From the NCBI RefSeq assembly GCF_004331435.1, contig NZ_SJKA01000008.1:186001-250000 (forward strand): a stretch of DNA of 64,000 nucleotides. Direction: 5' to 3'. Made by a program: the position numbers and the translations under genes. Numbering within the stretch: the first letter of the stretch is position 1; each line of letters begins with the position of its first letter. Positions 36,366 through 45,248 of this stretch are shown here, one piece after another. The DNA is from Kribbella sindirgiensis (GTDB lineage: Bacteria > Actinomycetota > Actinomycetes > Propionibacteriales > Kribbellaceae). A model generated the notes under the pieces. The model had not been told where the DNA came from, ran no database searches, and worked only from the letters and a program-made list of their open reading frames with translations.

Positions 36366-38528
36366 ATGGCAGACAAGACGAACACTTCCCAAGGCACCGG
36401 AGCCGCGCCCGCTGTGGACAGCCCGGCAGCCATCCGCAACGTGGTCCTGGTCGGCCCTTCGGGCTCCGGCAAGACCACCCTCGTCGAGGCCCTGCTGGTG
36501 GCCTCCGGAGTCCTGAACAGACCCGGCACCGTCCTGGACGGAACCACCGTGTGCGACTTCGACGACGCCGAGATCCGGCAGCAGCGGTCGGTGGGCCTGT
36601 CGCTCGCCTCGCTGCCGCACGACGGCGGCCAGGGCAAGGTCAAGATCAACCTGATCGACACGCCCGGGTACGCCGACTTCGTCGGTGAGCTGCGGGCCGG
36701 GCTGCGCGCCGCGGACTGTGCGCTGTTCGTGATCTCGGCGAGCGAGGGCGTCGACGAGCCGACCCGCACGGTCTGGCAGGAGTGCGACCAGGTGGGAATG
36801 CCGCGCGCGGTCGTGATCACCAAGCTCGACCACGCCCGCGCGAACTACCAGAATGCGCTCTCCACGGCGCAGACGGCGTTCGGCGACAAGGTCCTGCCGC
36901 TCTACCTGCCCGCTGGTGACGGGCTGATCGGGCTGCTGTCCCAGTCGTACTACGAGTACGCCGACGGCAAACGCTCGATCGCGGAGCCGGACCCGTCGTC
37001 CGCCGCCGAGATCGAGGAACTGCGCGGCACGCTGATCGAGGGCATCATCGAGGAGTCCGAGGACGAGTCGCTGATGGACCGCTACCTCGAGGGCGAGGAG
37101 ATCGACCAGAAGGTGCTGATCGAGGACCTCGAACGCGCGGTCGCGCGCGGTTCGTTCTTCCCGGTGATCCCGGTCTGCAGCGCCTCCGGGGTCGGCACGC
37201 TGGAGCTGCTCGAGGTGATCACCAGCGGGTTCCCGTCACCGCTCGAGCACAAGCTGCCGGACGTCTTCACCCCGCACGGAGTCGCCCGCCAGGGCCTCAC
37301 ATGCGACACGGCCGGCCCGCTGCTCGCCGAGGTGGTGAAGACGACGTCGGACCCGTACGTCGGCAGGGTCAGCCTGGTGCGGGTGTTCTCCGGCACCATC
37401 AGGCCCGACACGACGGTTCACGTGTCGGGCCATTTCACGTCGTTCTTCGGGGACCACAACGGTGGACACGGCGGGGCGACGCACGGGCACGAGGACCACG
37501 ACGAGGACGAGCGGATCGGCACGCTGTCGTTCCCGCTCGGCAAGACGCAGCGCCCGGCGGGACTCGTGGTCGCCGGTGACCTCTGCGCGATCGGCCGGCT
37601 GACCCGCGCGGAGACCGGTGACACGCTCTCCGACAAGGCAGACCCGCTGCTGCTCCGGCCGTGGAACATGCCGGAGCCGTTGCTGCCGATCGCCGTCCAG
37701 GCGCATGCGAAGACCGACGAGGACAAGCTCGGCGCCGGCCTGCAGCGCCTGGCGGCCGAGGACCCGACACTACGGATCGAGCAGAACCCCGAGACCCACC
37801 AGATCGTCCTGTGGTGCATGGGTGAGGCGCACTCCGACGTCGTACTGGACGCGTTGTCGAACCGGTACGGCGTGACCGTGGACACCGTGGAGCTCCGGGT
37901 GCCGCTGCGGGAGACGTTCGGCGGGCCGGCCAAGGGACACGGGCGGCATGTGAAGCAGTCGGGCGGCCATGGTCAGTACGCCGTCTGTGACATCGAGGTC
38001 GAACCGCTGCCGGGCGGGTCCGGGTTCGAGTTCGTCGACAAGGTGGTCGGCGGTGCGGTGCCGAGGCAGTTCATCCCGAGTGTCGAGAAGGGCATCCGGG
38101 CGCAGATGGAGAAGGGCGTCGGGGCCGGGTACCCGATGGTCGACATCCGGGTCACCTTGCGCGACGGGAAGGCGCACAGCGTCGACTCGTCCGACATGGC
38201 GTTCCAAATGGCCGGCGGTCTGGCGCTCCGCGAGGCGGCGGCCGCGACCAAGGTCTCGATGCTGGAGCCGGTCGACCTGGTGTCGGTGCTGGTACCCGAC
38301 GACCTCGTCGGTGCCGTCATGAGCGACCTGTCCGGGCGTCGCGGGCGGCTGCTCGGGACCGACAAGGTCGGCGAGAACAGGACGCTGGTGAAGGCCGAGG
38401 TACCGCAGGTGGAGATCACCCGCTACTCCATCGACCTCCGCTCGCTGTCGCACGGCTCGGCGTCGTTCACCCGCGAGTTCTCCCGCTACGAGGCGATGCC
38501 GGACTCGGTCGCGTCCAAACTCAAATGA
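36366..38528 (+). CDS. fusA2: elongation factor G-like protein EF-G2
   Basis: 720 residues with five EF-G domains. The P-loop is GPSGSGKTT and the base-recognition motif TKLD. The switch II motif reads DTPGYADF, so the catalytic His of translational GTPases (DTPGH) is Tyr. Switch I (RQQRSVGLSLAS) is also divergent from the usual ERERGIT. A His/Asp-rich insert (DHNGGHGGATHGHEDHDEDE) sits in domain II. Mycobacterial EF-G2 is reported to bind GTP without ribosome-stimulated hydrolysis; these changes fit that. AGGAGG lies seven bases before the ATG. Confidence 0.9.
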   Translation: MADKTNTSQGTGAAPAVDSPAAIRNVVLVGPSGSGKTTLVEALLVASGVLNRPGTVLDGTTVCDFDDAEIRQQRSVGLSLASLPHDGGQGKVKINLIDTPGYADFVGELRAGLRAADCALFVISASEGVDEPTRTVWQECDQVGMPRAVVITKLDHARANYQNALSTAQTAFGDKVLPLYLPAGDGLIGLLSQSYYEYADGKRSIAEPDPSSAAEIEELRGTLIEGIIEESEDESLMDRYLEGEEIDQKVLIEDLERAVARGSFFPVIPVCSASGVGTLELLEVITSGFPSPLEHKLPDVFTPHGVARQGLTCDTAGPLLAEVVKTTSDPYVGRVSLVRVFSGTIRPDTTVHVSGHFTSFFGDHNGGHGGATHGHEDHDEDERIGTLSFPLGKTQRPAGLVVAGDLCAIGRLTRAETGDTLSDKADPLLLRPWNMPEPLLPIAVQAHAKTDEDKLGAGLQRLAAEDPTLRIEQNPETHQIVLWCMGEAHSDVVLDALSNRYGVTVDTVELRVPLRETFGGPAKGHGRHVKQSGGHGQYAVCDIEVEPLPGGSGFEFVDKVVGGAVPRQFIPSVEKGIRAQMEKGVGAGYPMVDIRVTLRDGKAHSVDSSDMAFQMAGGLALREAAAATKVSMLEPVDLVSVLVPDDLVGAVMSDLSGRRGRLLGTDKVGENRTLVKAEVPQVEITRYSIDLRSLSHGSASFTREFSRYEAMPDSVASKLK

Positions 38529-38609
38529 CCTAGTGCCTCGTCACCACTGACTACTCAGCGACGAACCCACCACCACTCCGAGCCATCCTCAACCCACCGA
38601 CGCCCTCCT

Positions 38610-38847
38610 CCCCAAACCAGTTTGGGGAGGAGCCCGCACACCAACCGGGGAGCCCCACATCCCGACCCGGGCACGTAAAACACCCCAAACCAGTTTGGGG
38701 AACACCAGCACACCAACCGGGGAACCCCACATCCCGACCCGGGCACGTAAAACACCCCAAACCAGTTTGGGGAACACCAGCACACCAACCGGGGAGTCCT
38801 GCGTCCCGATCCGGGCAGGTAGGGCTCCCCGAACTGGTTTGGGGCCC
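38610..38847. repeat. tandem 72-73 bp repeats, three units plus a partial fourth
   Basis: Units begin at 38610, 38683, 38755 and 38827 (partial). Each starts with CCCCAAACCAGTTTGGGG, a 7-bp stem with a 4-nt loop (CCCCGAACTGGTTTGGGG in the last). The remainder of each unit (ACCAACCGGGG, then CCCGACCCGGGCACGTAAAA) is nearly identical in the first two. They lie between the convergent EF-G2 and AAA-ATPase genes, where stacked hairpins could serve as transcription terminators. The minus-strand open frames here are repeat-driven and not believed. The rest of the 400-bp gap shows nothing. Confidence 0.85.
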
Positions 38848-38930
38848 ATGAGTGCGGGGCGTCGCTGCGCGGGTGTGCGGCGCCGGCCGGGCGAGCTGAC
38901 TGATTGGCGACCCGGGCGGTTCGGCGGGAC

Positions 38931-40193
38931 CTAGCTCTTGGAGTCGCGGCTGAGGCGGCGGCGTACGTCGCGGGACTTGAGGTACGCCGCCACGTCGTCG
39001 TACCGCTCGCTCTGGTTGGCGAACTCGATGTACGAGCGGACGCGGTGCAGCCAGTCGAGGGTCGACGGCTTCACCGCGGCCAGCGCGTCGGTGAGGTGCC
39101 GCATCGCGAGCGGTGGCTCTCCGCCGCTCGAGAGCGCCTCGTCGATGACCTTGTCGACGCCGCGCTCGATCAGCGCGCGCAGGTCGGCGCCGCTGAACAT
39201 CGCGGTCTGACCGGCCAGTGCCTTCAGGTCCAGGCCGTCGGCCGGGACCTCCTTGGTCAGCACGGACAGGATGTCGGCGCGGGCCGGTTCGTCGGGCGGC
39301 GGCACGAAGATCACCCGGTCGAACCGGCCGGGGCGCAGCATCGCCTCGTCGACGTCCCACGGCGCGTTGGTCGCGGCGAGCACCAGCAGGCCCTCGTTCT
39401 CGGAGCCGATCGCGTCCAGCTCCTGCAGCAGTACGTCGACCAGCCGGCGCGCCTCGGACCCGCCGTGTTTGTGGCGCGCGAAGGCCAGCGCGTCGAGCTC
39501 GTCGAGGAACAGCACGCACGGCGCGTTGGCGCGGGCCCGCTCGAAGGCGGCGTGCAGGTTGCGCTCGGAGACCCCGAGGTACGGGTCCATCACGTCCTCG
39601 ATCCGGACGTTGACGAACGGCAGCCCGCATTCCCCCGCGGTCGCCCGCGCCAGCAGGGTCTTGCCGCAGCCGGGCGGGCCGTACAGCATCACGCCGCCGC
39701 CCGACTTCCGCCCGTACTTCTCGTACAGCTCCGGGCGGCTCAACGGGAGGATCACCATCCGGTGGATGACCCGCTTGATCTCCTCCATCCCGCCGACCTG
39801 GTCGAAGGTGGTGGTCTCCTTGGGCGTGTCCGGGATCAACGGATCCTGCTCGTCCTCCGGCCCGACCTTGATCCGTACGCCGCTGCGCTCGGCGATCATG
39901 CCGTCGACGAGCTGCTGCAGCCGCCCGGTTCCCTCGACGACACCGCGCTGACGTGCTGTTTCGAGCAGGTTCCGCAGCAGGGCGAGCCGCCCGTTCGAGG
40001 CGGCCAGTTCACCGACCGGTACGAACTGATCGTCCGGCAGACCGTGCTGATCCAGCAGGACGACGTACTGGTCGAGCGCCTCCTCGGTCTCACCGGCCGT
40101 CGCGAGCGACTCGGCGAGCACGAGCCGCAGCAGTACGTCGTCCGGGGCCGCGTCGACCGCCTTGCGCAGGGCCTCGATCCGATCGTTACTCAT
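38931..40193 (-). CDS. AAA-family ATPase with N-terminal TPR-like region
   Basis: 420 residues. Residues 1-100 are helical and TPR-like (LAESLATAGETEEALDQYVVL). The AAA module follows: Walker A GPPGCGKT, Walker B VLFLDELDAL, sensor AATNAPWDVD and the RPGRFDR arginine-finger motif, then the helical lid. Architecture is like a single-ring classic AAA (Cdc48/FtsH-type) unfoldase without a protease domain. The ATG overlaps the TPR protein stop. With two membrane-associated neighbours it may act at the membrane as a remodelling ATPase. Confidence 0.88.
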   Translation of the reverse strand: MSNDRIEALRKAVDAAPDDVLLRLVLAESLATAGETEEALDQYVVLLDQHGLPDDQFVPVGELAASNGRLALLRNLLETARQRGVVEGTGRLQQLVDGMIAERSGVRIKVGPEDEQDPLIPDTPKETTTFDQVGGMEEIKRVIHRMVILPLSRPELYEKYGRKSGGGVMLYGPPGCGKTLLARATAGECGLPFVNVRIEDVMDPYLGVSERNLHAAFERARANAPCVLFLDELDALAFARHKHGGSEARRLVDVLLQELDAIGSENEGLLVLAATNAPWDVDEAMLRPGRFDRVIFVPPPDEPARADILSVLTKEVPADGLDLKALAGQTAMFSGADLRALIERGVDKVIDEALSSGGEPPLAMRHLTDALAAVKPSTLDWLHRVRSYIEFANQSERYDDVAAYLKSRDVRRRLSRDSKS

Positions 40194-41065
40194 GATCCCC
40201 ATTCTCTGTTGACCCAGCGGCGGACCAGCGGTGGGATCACCCAGGAGTAGACGCAGAAGGCCAGCCAGAACAGGGCGAACGCGAAGGACAGCGGCGCGAG
40301 GCCGGCCGCGCGGAGGCCGTAGATGACCGCTACCGCGCCGACCCAGACGATCAGCGGATTGACGCGGGCGAACGGGCGCAGCGGAACCATCAGCGGGTGG
40401 TTGAACAGCTTCGCCTCGCGGGCGGCGGCGCGCAGGTCCGCGTCACCGGGCTGCGAGGCGGCGGCGGACCGCAGCGAGTTGTATCCGGCACGCGAGTCGC
40501 CGGTCAGCATCGACGCCGTACCGTGCAACGCCCGCGCGTTCGGGTCCTCGGGGTCGTACGACAGCGCCTCGGTGCTGTGCCGGTGCATGTCGCGGTCCTT
40601 GCCGAGCGCGAACGCGACCTGCGCCCGCGCAGCAGAGACCGCCACGCTCTCCGGCGCGTGCGACGCGGCACGCTCGACCAGGGCGCTCGCCTTCTCGGCT
40701 TGTCCGGCCGCCAGGCAGACGTGGGCGTAGCCGAGCAGCAGGTCCGGATCGTTCGGGTCGAGGCTCAGGCCTTGCAGGAACGCGGCCTCGGCCTCGGGCA
40801 GCCGGCCCTCCGAACGCAGGGCCGACCCGAGAACGTGCAGCATCGCCGGGAACGGGCCGTGCTGGGCGAGGCCGTCCCGCAGTACGTCGACCGCCTCGGC
40901 GTCCCGGTCCAGCGCGTGCAGGGCGGCGCCACGGAACAGGTACGCGCGGTAGTCCACCGCCGCGTCGCCGGACAGCCCCTGCAGTTCGTCGAGCACGCGC
41001 TCGGGGCGGCCGATCTGCAGCCAGTGCGCGGCCATCCGCAGCCGCGCCTCACTCGTTTCGTTCAC
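40190..41065 (-). CDS. TPR protein with two C-terminal membrane spans
   Basis: 291 residues from a GTG that overlaps the previous stop (GTGA). Residues 5-200 hold TPR units (VDVLRDGLAQHGPFPAMLHVLG, then AEAAFLQGLSLDPNDPDLLLG; each cut here). Near the C-terminus two spans appear (NPLIVWVGAVAVIYGL and FAFALFWLAFCVYSWV). The TPR part therefore faces the cytoplasm and could recruit the AAA ATPase encoded next. Longer in-frame sequence upstream overlaps the membrane-protein gene and is rejected. Confidence 0.82.
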   Translation of the reverse strand: MNETSEARLRMAAHWLQIGRPERVLDELQGLSGDAAVDYRAYLFRGAALHALDRDAEAVDVLRDGLAQHGPFPAMLHVLGSALRSEGRLPEAEAAFLQGLSLDPNDPDLLLGYAHVCLAAGQAEKASALVERAASHAPESVAVSAARAQVAFALGKDRDMHRHSTEALSYDPEDPNARALHGTASMLTGDSRAGYNSLRSAAASQPGDADLRAAAREAKLFNHPLMVPLRPFARVNPLIVWVGAVAVIYGLRAAGLAPLSFAFALFWLAFCVYSWVIPPLVRRWVNREWGS

Positions 41066-41526
41066 AGCACCACCGTCACCAGGAAGAGGATCAACGCCTC
41101 GGCGATCGCGCCGCCGATCGTCACCGCGATCCCCCAGCCCCACAGGGATCCGTAGTCCGCTCCGCGCAACTGGAACGCGCGGTCCATCGGCCGCTGCAGC
41201 CGCAACTGCACCAGGCAGCACAGTACGGCGACCACGCGGATGCTCACGCGCAGACCCGAGGTGACGCCGGTGTCGCCGGTGTCGCGTGTGCCGTACAGCA
41301 GGACGAACACGCCGATCACCGCGAGCAGGCCGACCAGGCCGGTCAGCAGGATCAGCCGGCGCTTCGCGGCGTCGACACCGAGGCGGCCCGCGTTGAGGAA
41401 CGCCACGGCCGTGGACGCGAGCACGCCGCCGAAGAACGCGACGTACGTCTGGGACGTCAGGCGCCAGGGACGCGCCGACATGTCCACGCCGGCGCCGACG
41501 GTCGGGCGCAGGAGTTCGTCCGGCAT
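41062..41526 (-). CDS. four-span membrane protein, unknown function
   Basis: 154 residues with four hydrophobic segments (TYVAFFGGVLASTAVAFL, LILLTGLVGLLAVIGVFVLL, VSIRVVAVLCCLVQL and GIAVTIGGAIAEALILFLV). There is no known domain. It is the first gene of a three-gene operon with the TPR and AAA-ATPase genes, both joined by 4-nt overlaps, so it is probably the membrane partner of a complex. GAGGAGC lies seven bases before the ATG. Confidence 0.75.
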   Translation of the reverse strand: MPDELLRPTVGAGVDMSARPWRLTSQTYVAFFGGVLASTAVAFLNAGRLGVDAAKRRLILLTGLVGLLAVIGVFVLLYGTRDTGDTGVTSGLRVSIRVVAVLCCLVQLRLQRPMDRAFQLRGADYGSLWGWGIAVTIGGAIAEALILFLVTVVL

Positions 41527-41574
41527 CGGGCTCCTCGGGCGGCACGGATGGGCAGGGGTTCGGCTCGCGCAGTG

Positions 41575-41580
41575 TATAGC
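41575..41580 (+). promoter_or_regulatory. -10 element of probable leaderless HIT promoter
   Basis: TATAGC is eight bases before the HIT ATG and no ribosome binding site is present. It lies in the 62-bp divergent gap. Confidence 0.35.
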
Positions 41581-41588
41581 CTGTTCCG

Positions 41589-41996
41589 ATGAGCGAGAAC
41601 TGCATCTTCTGCGGGATCGTGGCCGGTACCGTCCCTTCCACGCAGGTCGCGGAGAACGACCGGGCGATCGCGTTCATGGACATCGCCCCGGCGACGCCCG
41701 GGCATCTGCTGGTCATCCCGCGCGCCCACTCGACCGACCTCCGCGAGGCCGCCCCCGAGGACCTCACCGCGGCGACCCTGCTCGCCCAGTCGCTGGTCGG
41801 CCGCGTCATCGAGCGCCTCGACGACGCGACCGGCGCGAACCTGCTCAGCTGCATCGGATCGGACGCCTGGCAGTCCGTCTTCCACACCCACCTGCACGTC
41901 ATCCCCCGCTACCCGACCGACCCGCTCGTCCTGCCGTGGCAGCCGCACTCCGGCGACCCGGACGAGATCAAGGCCGTGCACGCGAAGCTCAGCTGA
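41589..41996 (+). CDS. HIT-family nucleotide hydrolase
   Basis: A 135-residue protein. The catalytic HIT motif HTHLHVIP near residue 100 and the N-terminal CIFCGIVAG zinc/structural segment are typical of Hint/HinT-type purine nucleoside phosphoramidases or Ap4A hydrolases. It acts on nucleotide conjugates in the cytoplasm. Its stop overlaps the epoxide hydrolase 3' end by eight bases on the opposite strand. A second, different HIT protein is encoded at 50853-51422. Confidence 0.92.
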   Translation: MSENCIFCGIVAGTVPSTQVAENDRAIAFMDIAPATPGHLLVIPRAHSTDLREAAPEDLTAATLLAQSLVGRVIERLDDATGANLLSCIGSDAWQSVFHTHLHVIPRYPTDPLVLPWQPHSGDPDEIKAVHAKLS

Positions 41997-43140
41997 GCGC
42001 GGCGAAGAACTCCCGGAGGTCCTGCGCCAGCAGGTCCGGAGCGTCCTGTGTGGCCCAGTGGCTGCCGCGGTCGAACTCGTGCCAGGACACGATGTTCGCG
42101 TGATCCCGCTCGGCGAACCGGCGCAGCGGACGGAAGTCGAAGGCGAAACTGGCCAGACCGGTCGGCACCGTTGTCGGCTCCTTCGGGTGGTCGGCGTGCT
42201 TGTCCTCGAAGTAGAAGCGGGCTGACGACGCACCGGTGTTGGTCAGCCAGTAGATCGTCGCGTTGGTGAGGACGTGCTCGTCGGAGCAGGAGCTGAGCAA
42301 CTGGGCGATCCACGCCAGTTGACCGGTCGGCGAGTCCGCCAGTGCGTGCGCCACGTTTTGTGGCGCCTGCTCCTGCAGCTTCGCGTATGCGCCCAGGTTC
42401 TCGTTGAAGAACTGGAGGAACTGCAGATACTTCTGCTCCTCCTCGGTGAGGTTCTCCAGCTCCGTCGGATCACCGGTCGGGAACGAGAACAACTGGGTGA
42501 CGTGGACGCCGACGACGTGCTCCGGGTCGACCCTGCCGACCTCTGGGGACACGTACGAGCCGCCGTCGTTCCCGTGCGCGCCGTACCGGTCGTAGCCGAG
42601 CCGGCGCATCAGCTCAGCCCAGGCGGCGGCTACGCGGTACCTGTTCCAGCCGCGGTCCCTGGTGGGGCCTGAGAAGCCGAAGCCGGGCACCGACGGGATG
42701 ACCAGGTGGAACGCCTGCTCCCCGTTCTGCGGGTTGGTGAGCGGCTCGATCAGGTCGAAGTACTCCAGCGAGGTGTTCGGCCAGCCGTGGGTCAGGATCA
42801 GCGGGATCGCGTTCGGGTCCGCCGAGCGGACGTGGAAGAAGTGCACGTTCTGCCCGTCGATCTCGGTGACGAACTGCGGGTAGGAGTTCAGGCGCTCCTC
42901 CCACTTCCGCCAGTCGTACGACGTCAGCCACTGCTCGGCCAGCCGCCGCACGTAGGACAGCGGTACGCCGTACTCCCACTCGGGCGGCAGCGGTCCGGTC
43001 TGGACGGCGTCGGTGTAGTCGATGTCGAGCTCGCTCGCCCACCGGGTGCGGGCGAGGCGGTCGCGCAGGTCGTCCAGGTCGGCCTGCGGAATGTCGATGC
43101 GGAAGGGCCGGATCGCAGTGTTGCTCGCGTTGTTCGTCAT
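41989..43140 (-). CDS. epoxide hydrolase (alpha/beta-hydrolase fold)
   Basis: 383 residues. The N-terminal EH segment (RPFRIDIPQADLDDLRDRL) marks the juvenile-hormone/microsomal epoxide hydrolase class. The oxyanion HGWPNT, the nucleophile Asp in GNDGGSY and the C-terminal His in DRGSHWATQD are visible. It opens epoxides to diols. It is divergent from the WYL regulator; a perfect inverted repeat lies between them. There is no signal peptide. Confidence 0.9.
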   Translation of the reverse strand: MTNNASNTAIRPFRIDIPQADLDDLRDRLARTRWASELDIDYTDAVQTGPLPPEWEYGVPLSYVRRLAEQWLTSYDWRKWEERLNSYPQFVTEIDGQNVHFFHVRSADPNAIPLILTHGWPNTSLEYFDLIEPLTNPQNGEQAFHLVIPSVPGFGFSGPTRDRGWNRYRVAAAWAELMRRLGYDRYGAHGNDGGSYVSPEVGRVDPEHVVGVHVTQLFSFPTGDPTELENLTEEEQKYLQFLQFFNENLGAYAKLQEQAPQNVAHALADSPTGQLAWIAQLLSSCSDEHVLTNATIYWLTNTGASSARFYFEDKHADHPKEPTTVPTGLASFAFDFRPLRRFAERDHANIVSWHEFDRGSHWATQDAPDLLAQDLREFFAALS

Positions 43141-43157
43141 GTCTTCAACCTAGAAGT

Positions 43158-43184
43158 CCATTAGGCGAGTTAGCTTCCTAATGG
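43158..43184. promoter_or_regulatory. inverted-repeat operator between epoxide hydrolase and WYL regulator
   Basis: CCATTAGG (43158-43165) and CCTAATGG (43177-43184) are exact complements spaced by 11 nt. The site lies 18 bp from each of the two divergent genes, as expected of the WYL regulator's operator. Confidence 0.6.
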
Positions 43185-43202
43185 TCTGCGAGACTTTCGG
43201 AC

Positions 43203-44165
43203 ATGATCGAGACCTCGGCGCGGCTGCTGAAGCTGCTCACGTTGTTGCAGTCGCCGCGCGACTGGACGGGCGCCGAGCTGGCCGAGAAGTTGCAGGTCAG
43301 CGCGCGGACGGTCCGCAGCGACGTCGAGCGGCTGCGGTCGCTCGGTTATCCGGTCGACGCCACCCGTGGGTCCGTCGGCGGTTACCGGCTCGGGGCGGGG
43401 GCCGCGCTGCCGCCGTTGCTGCTGGACGACGACGAGGCCGTGGCGGTGACGATCGGACTCCGGAAGGCCGCCGGTATCGCCGGAGTGGAGGAGATCTCGC
43501 TGCGCGCGCTGAGCAAGCTGGAGCAGGTGCTGCCGTCGCGGTTGCGCCGGCGGGTCAACACTCTCGCCGGCTACACGGTGCAGGTGCCGGCGGACGAGGT
43601 CGGCCCGCAGGTCGACCCGGAGCTGCTGACGCAGCTGACCGCGCTCTGCCGGGACCGGGAGCAGCTCAGGTTCGACTACCTGGCACATGACGGGTCGGAG
43701 ACGCTCCGGCGCGTCGAGCCACACCGGGTGGTGAACTGGGGCCGCCGCTGGTACTTGGTCGCCTTTGACGTGGAGAAGCAGGACTGGCGGACGTTCCGGG
43801 TCGATCGGGTACGACCGCGAGTTCCGACGGGTCCGCGGTTCGCTCCCCGCGAGCTGCCTGAGGACGGTGACGTGGCGGCGTACGTGTCGCGGCGGGTGTC
43901 TGCTGCGGCCTGGCGGTACAGGGCATCCGTTGAGGTCGCCGTACCTGCGTCAGTGCTCGCTGAGCGACTGACGGCTGCAGTGGGGGCGGTCGAGTCGATC
44001 GACGACGAGCGGTGTCTGCTGCAGACAGGTGCTGACAGCGTGCAGAGTCTCGCGGTGCATCTCAGTCTGCTCGACGTGGATTTCGTCGTACGGGACGGGC
44101 CTCCGGAGCTGACGGCGTACCTGGAGCGGCTGGCGGAGCGCTACCGGTTGGCGACGAGCTCGTAG
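43203..44165 (+). CDS. HTH/WYL-domain transcriptional regulator (YafY-like)
   Basis: 320 residues. Residues 5-60 are a DeoR-like winged helix (WTGAELAEKLQVSARTVRSD). Residues about 140-215 are the WYL domain (RVVNWGRRWYLVAFD holds the W-Y-L core), and the C-terminal WCX-like extension follows. The family senses small molecules or nucleic-acid ligands and usually controls adjacent genes. Its divergent neighbour is an epoxide hydrolase. Its 3' end overlaps pimA's 3' end by 25 bp on opposite strands. Confidence 0.92.
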   Translation: MIETSARLLKLLTLLQSPRDWTGAELAEKLQVSARTVRSDVERLRSLGYPVDATRGSVGGYRLGAGAALPPLLLDDDEAVAVTIGLRKAAGIAGVEEISLRALSKLEQVLPSRLRRRVNTLAGYTVQVPADEVGPQVDPELLTQLTALCRDREQLRFDYLAHDGSETLRRVEPHRVVNWGRRWYLVAFDVEKQDWRTFRVDRVRPRVPTGPRFAPRELPEDGDVAAYVSRRVSAAAWRYRASVEVAVPASVLAERLTAAVGAVESIDDERCLLQTGADSVQSLAVHLSLLDVDFVVRDGPPELTAYLERLAERYRLATSS

Positions 44166-45238
44166 ACGGACAGGAGTTCTGGGAGGAGTACCGACCAGTC
44201 GTACTTCAGTGCGGCGGCCAGCCCGACGGACCGGAGCTGCTCGCGCTCATCGGGTCGACGCAGCAGCCGGAGCGCACGGGACGCGAGCTCGCCTGCGTCG
44301 CCGGGCTCGAACAACTCCCCCAGCTGCCCGCCCTCCAGCACCTGCCGGAACGCGGGCAGATCACTCGCCAGCACCGGCGCGCCCGCGGCCATCGCCTCCA
44401 CCAGGACAATGCCGAAGCTCTCGCCACCGAGATGCGGGGCGACGTACACGTCCGAACCGGCCAGCATGTCCGCGCGCGCCTCGTCGTCGATCGCGCCCAG
44501 GAACAGCACGTTGTCGTGATACCGCGGCGGCAGCGACCGCCGCGCCCCGTCGGCCTGCCCGGATCCGGCGACCAGGATCTTCAGCCGCGGACGCTCGGCG
44601 ATCAACGCCGGTACGGCGTCCAGCAGTACGCCGAGGCCCTTGCGCGGCTCGTCCAGCCGGCCCAGGAAGCTGATCGCGCCGTCCTCGCCCATCCACTCCG
44701 CGCGCGGGCTGCCCTTGAAGCGCGCGGTGTAGAGGCCGTTCGGGATCACCACGGCCTCGCCACCGATGTGCTGGACCATCATCGAGCGCGCGTTCTCCGA
44801 GACCGCGATCCGGGCGTCGATCTTCTCCAGCGCCGGCCGGAGCAGGCTCGACGCCACACTCATCGCCCGGGACCGGACCTGCCAGGTGTGGAACGTGGCG
44901 ACGAACGGCCCGTCGGCGGACCAGAGCGCGATGATCGACGCGCTCGGCGTGGTCGGTTCGTGGACGTGGACGACGTCGAAGTTCCCGTCGGCGAGCCAGC
45001 TCTTCACCCGCGCCGCCGTCCGCGGACCGAACGTGACGCGGGCGATCGACCCGTTGTACGGCACGCCGACGGCACGCCCGGACGAGACGACGTACGGCGG
45101 GATCGCGCCGTCGTCGACGGGAGCCAGGACCGACACCTCGTGGCCGAGGGAGAGCAGCGCCTCCGCGAGGTCGCGGACGTGGTTCTGCACCCCGCCGGGC
45201 GTGCCCAGCGAGTACGGGCACACCACACCGATCCTCAC
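44141..45238 (-). CDS. pimA: phosphatidylinositol alpha-mannosyltransferase PimA
   Basis: A 365-residue GT4 enzyme with GT-B fold that transfers mannose from GDP-Man to the 2-position of phosphatidylinositol on the inner membrane leaflet. CPYSLGTPGGVQNHV is the N-terminal glycine loop; ATFHTW contains the catalytic-region His; GRLDEPRKGL and GGESFGIVLVEAMAAG (EX7E) bind the donor. The GTG start is assigned from homology. It is 10 bases after patA. Order patA-pimA follows pgsA, as in mycobacteria. Confidence 0.92.
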   Translation of the reverse strand: MRIGVVCPYSLGTPGGVQNHVRDLAEALLSLGHEVSVLAPVDDGAIPPYVVSSGRAVGVPYNGSIARVTFGPRTAARVKSWLADGNFDVVHVHEPTTPSASIIALWSADGPFVATFHTWQVRSRAMSVASSLLRPALEKIDARIAVSENARSMMVQHIGGEAVVIPNGLYTARFKGSPRAEWMGEDGAISFLGRLDEPRKGLGVLLDAVPALIAERPRLKILVAGSGQADGARRSLPPRYHDNVLFLGAIDDEARADMLAGSDVYVAPHLGGESFGIVLVEAMAAGAPVLASDLPAFRQVLEGGQLGELFEPGDAGELASRALRLLRRPDEREQLRSVGLAAALKYDWSVLLPELLSVYELVANR

Positions 45239-45248
45239 AGGAGGATTG

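Noticed and set aside
38551..38849. Minus-strand frames with repeated PNWFG peptides
   Set aside because: They merely translate the tandem repeat; a 73-bp unit breaks the reading frame periodicity and no start signal is present.
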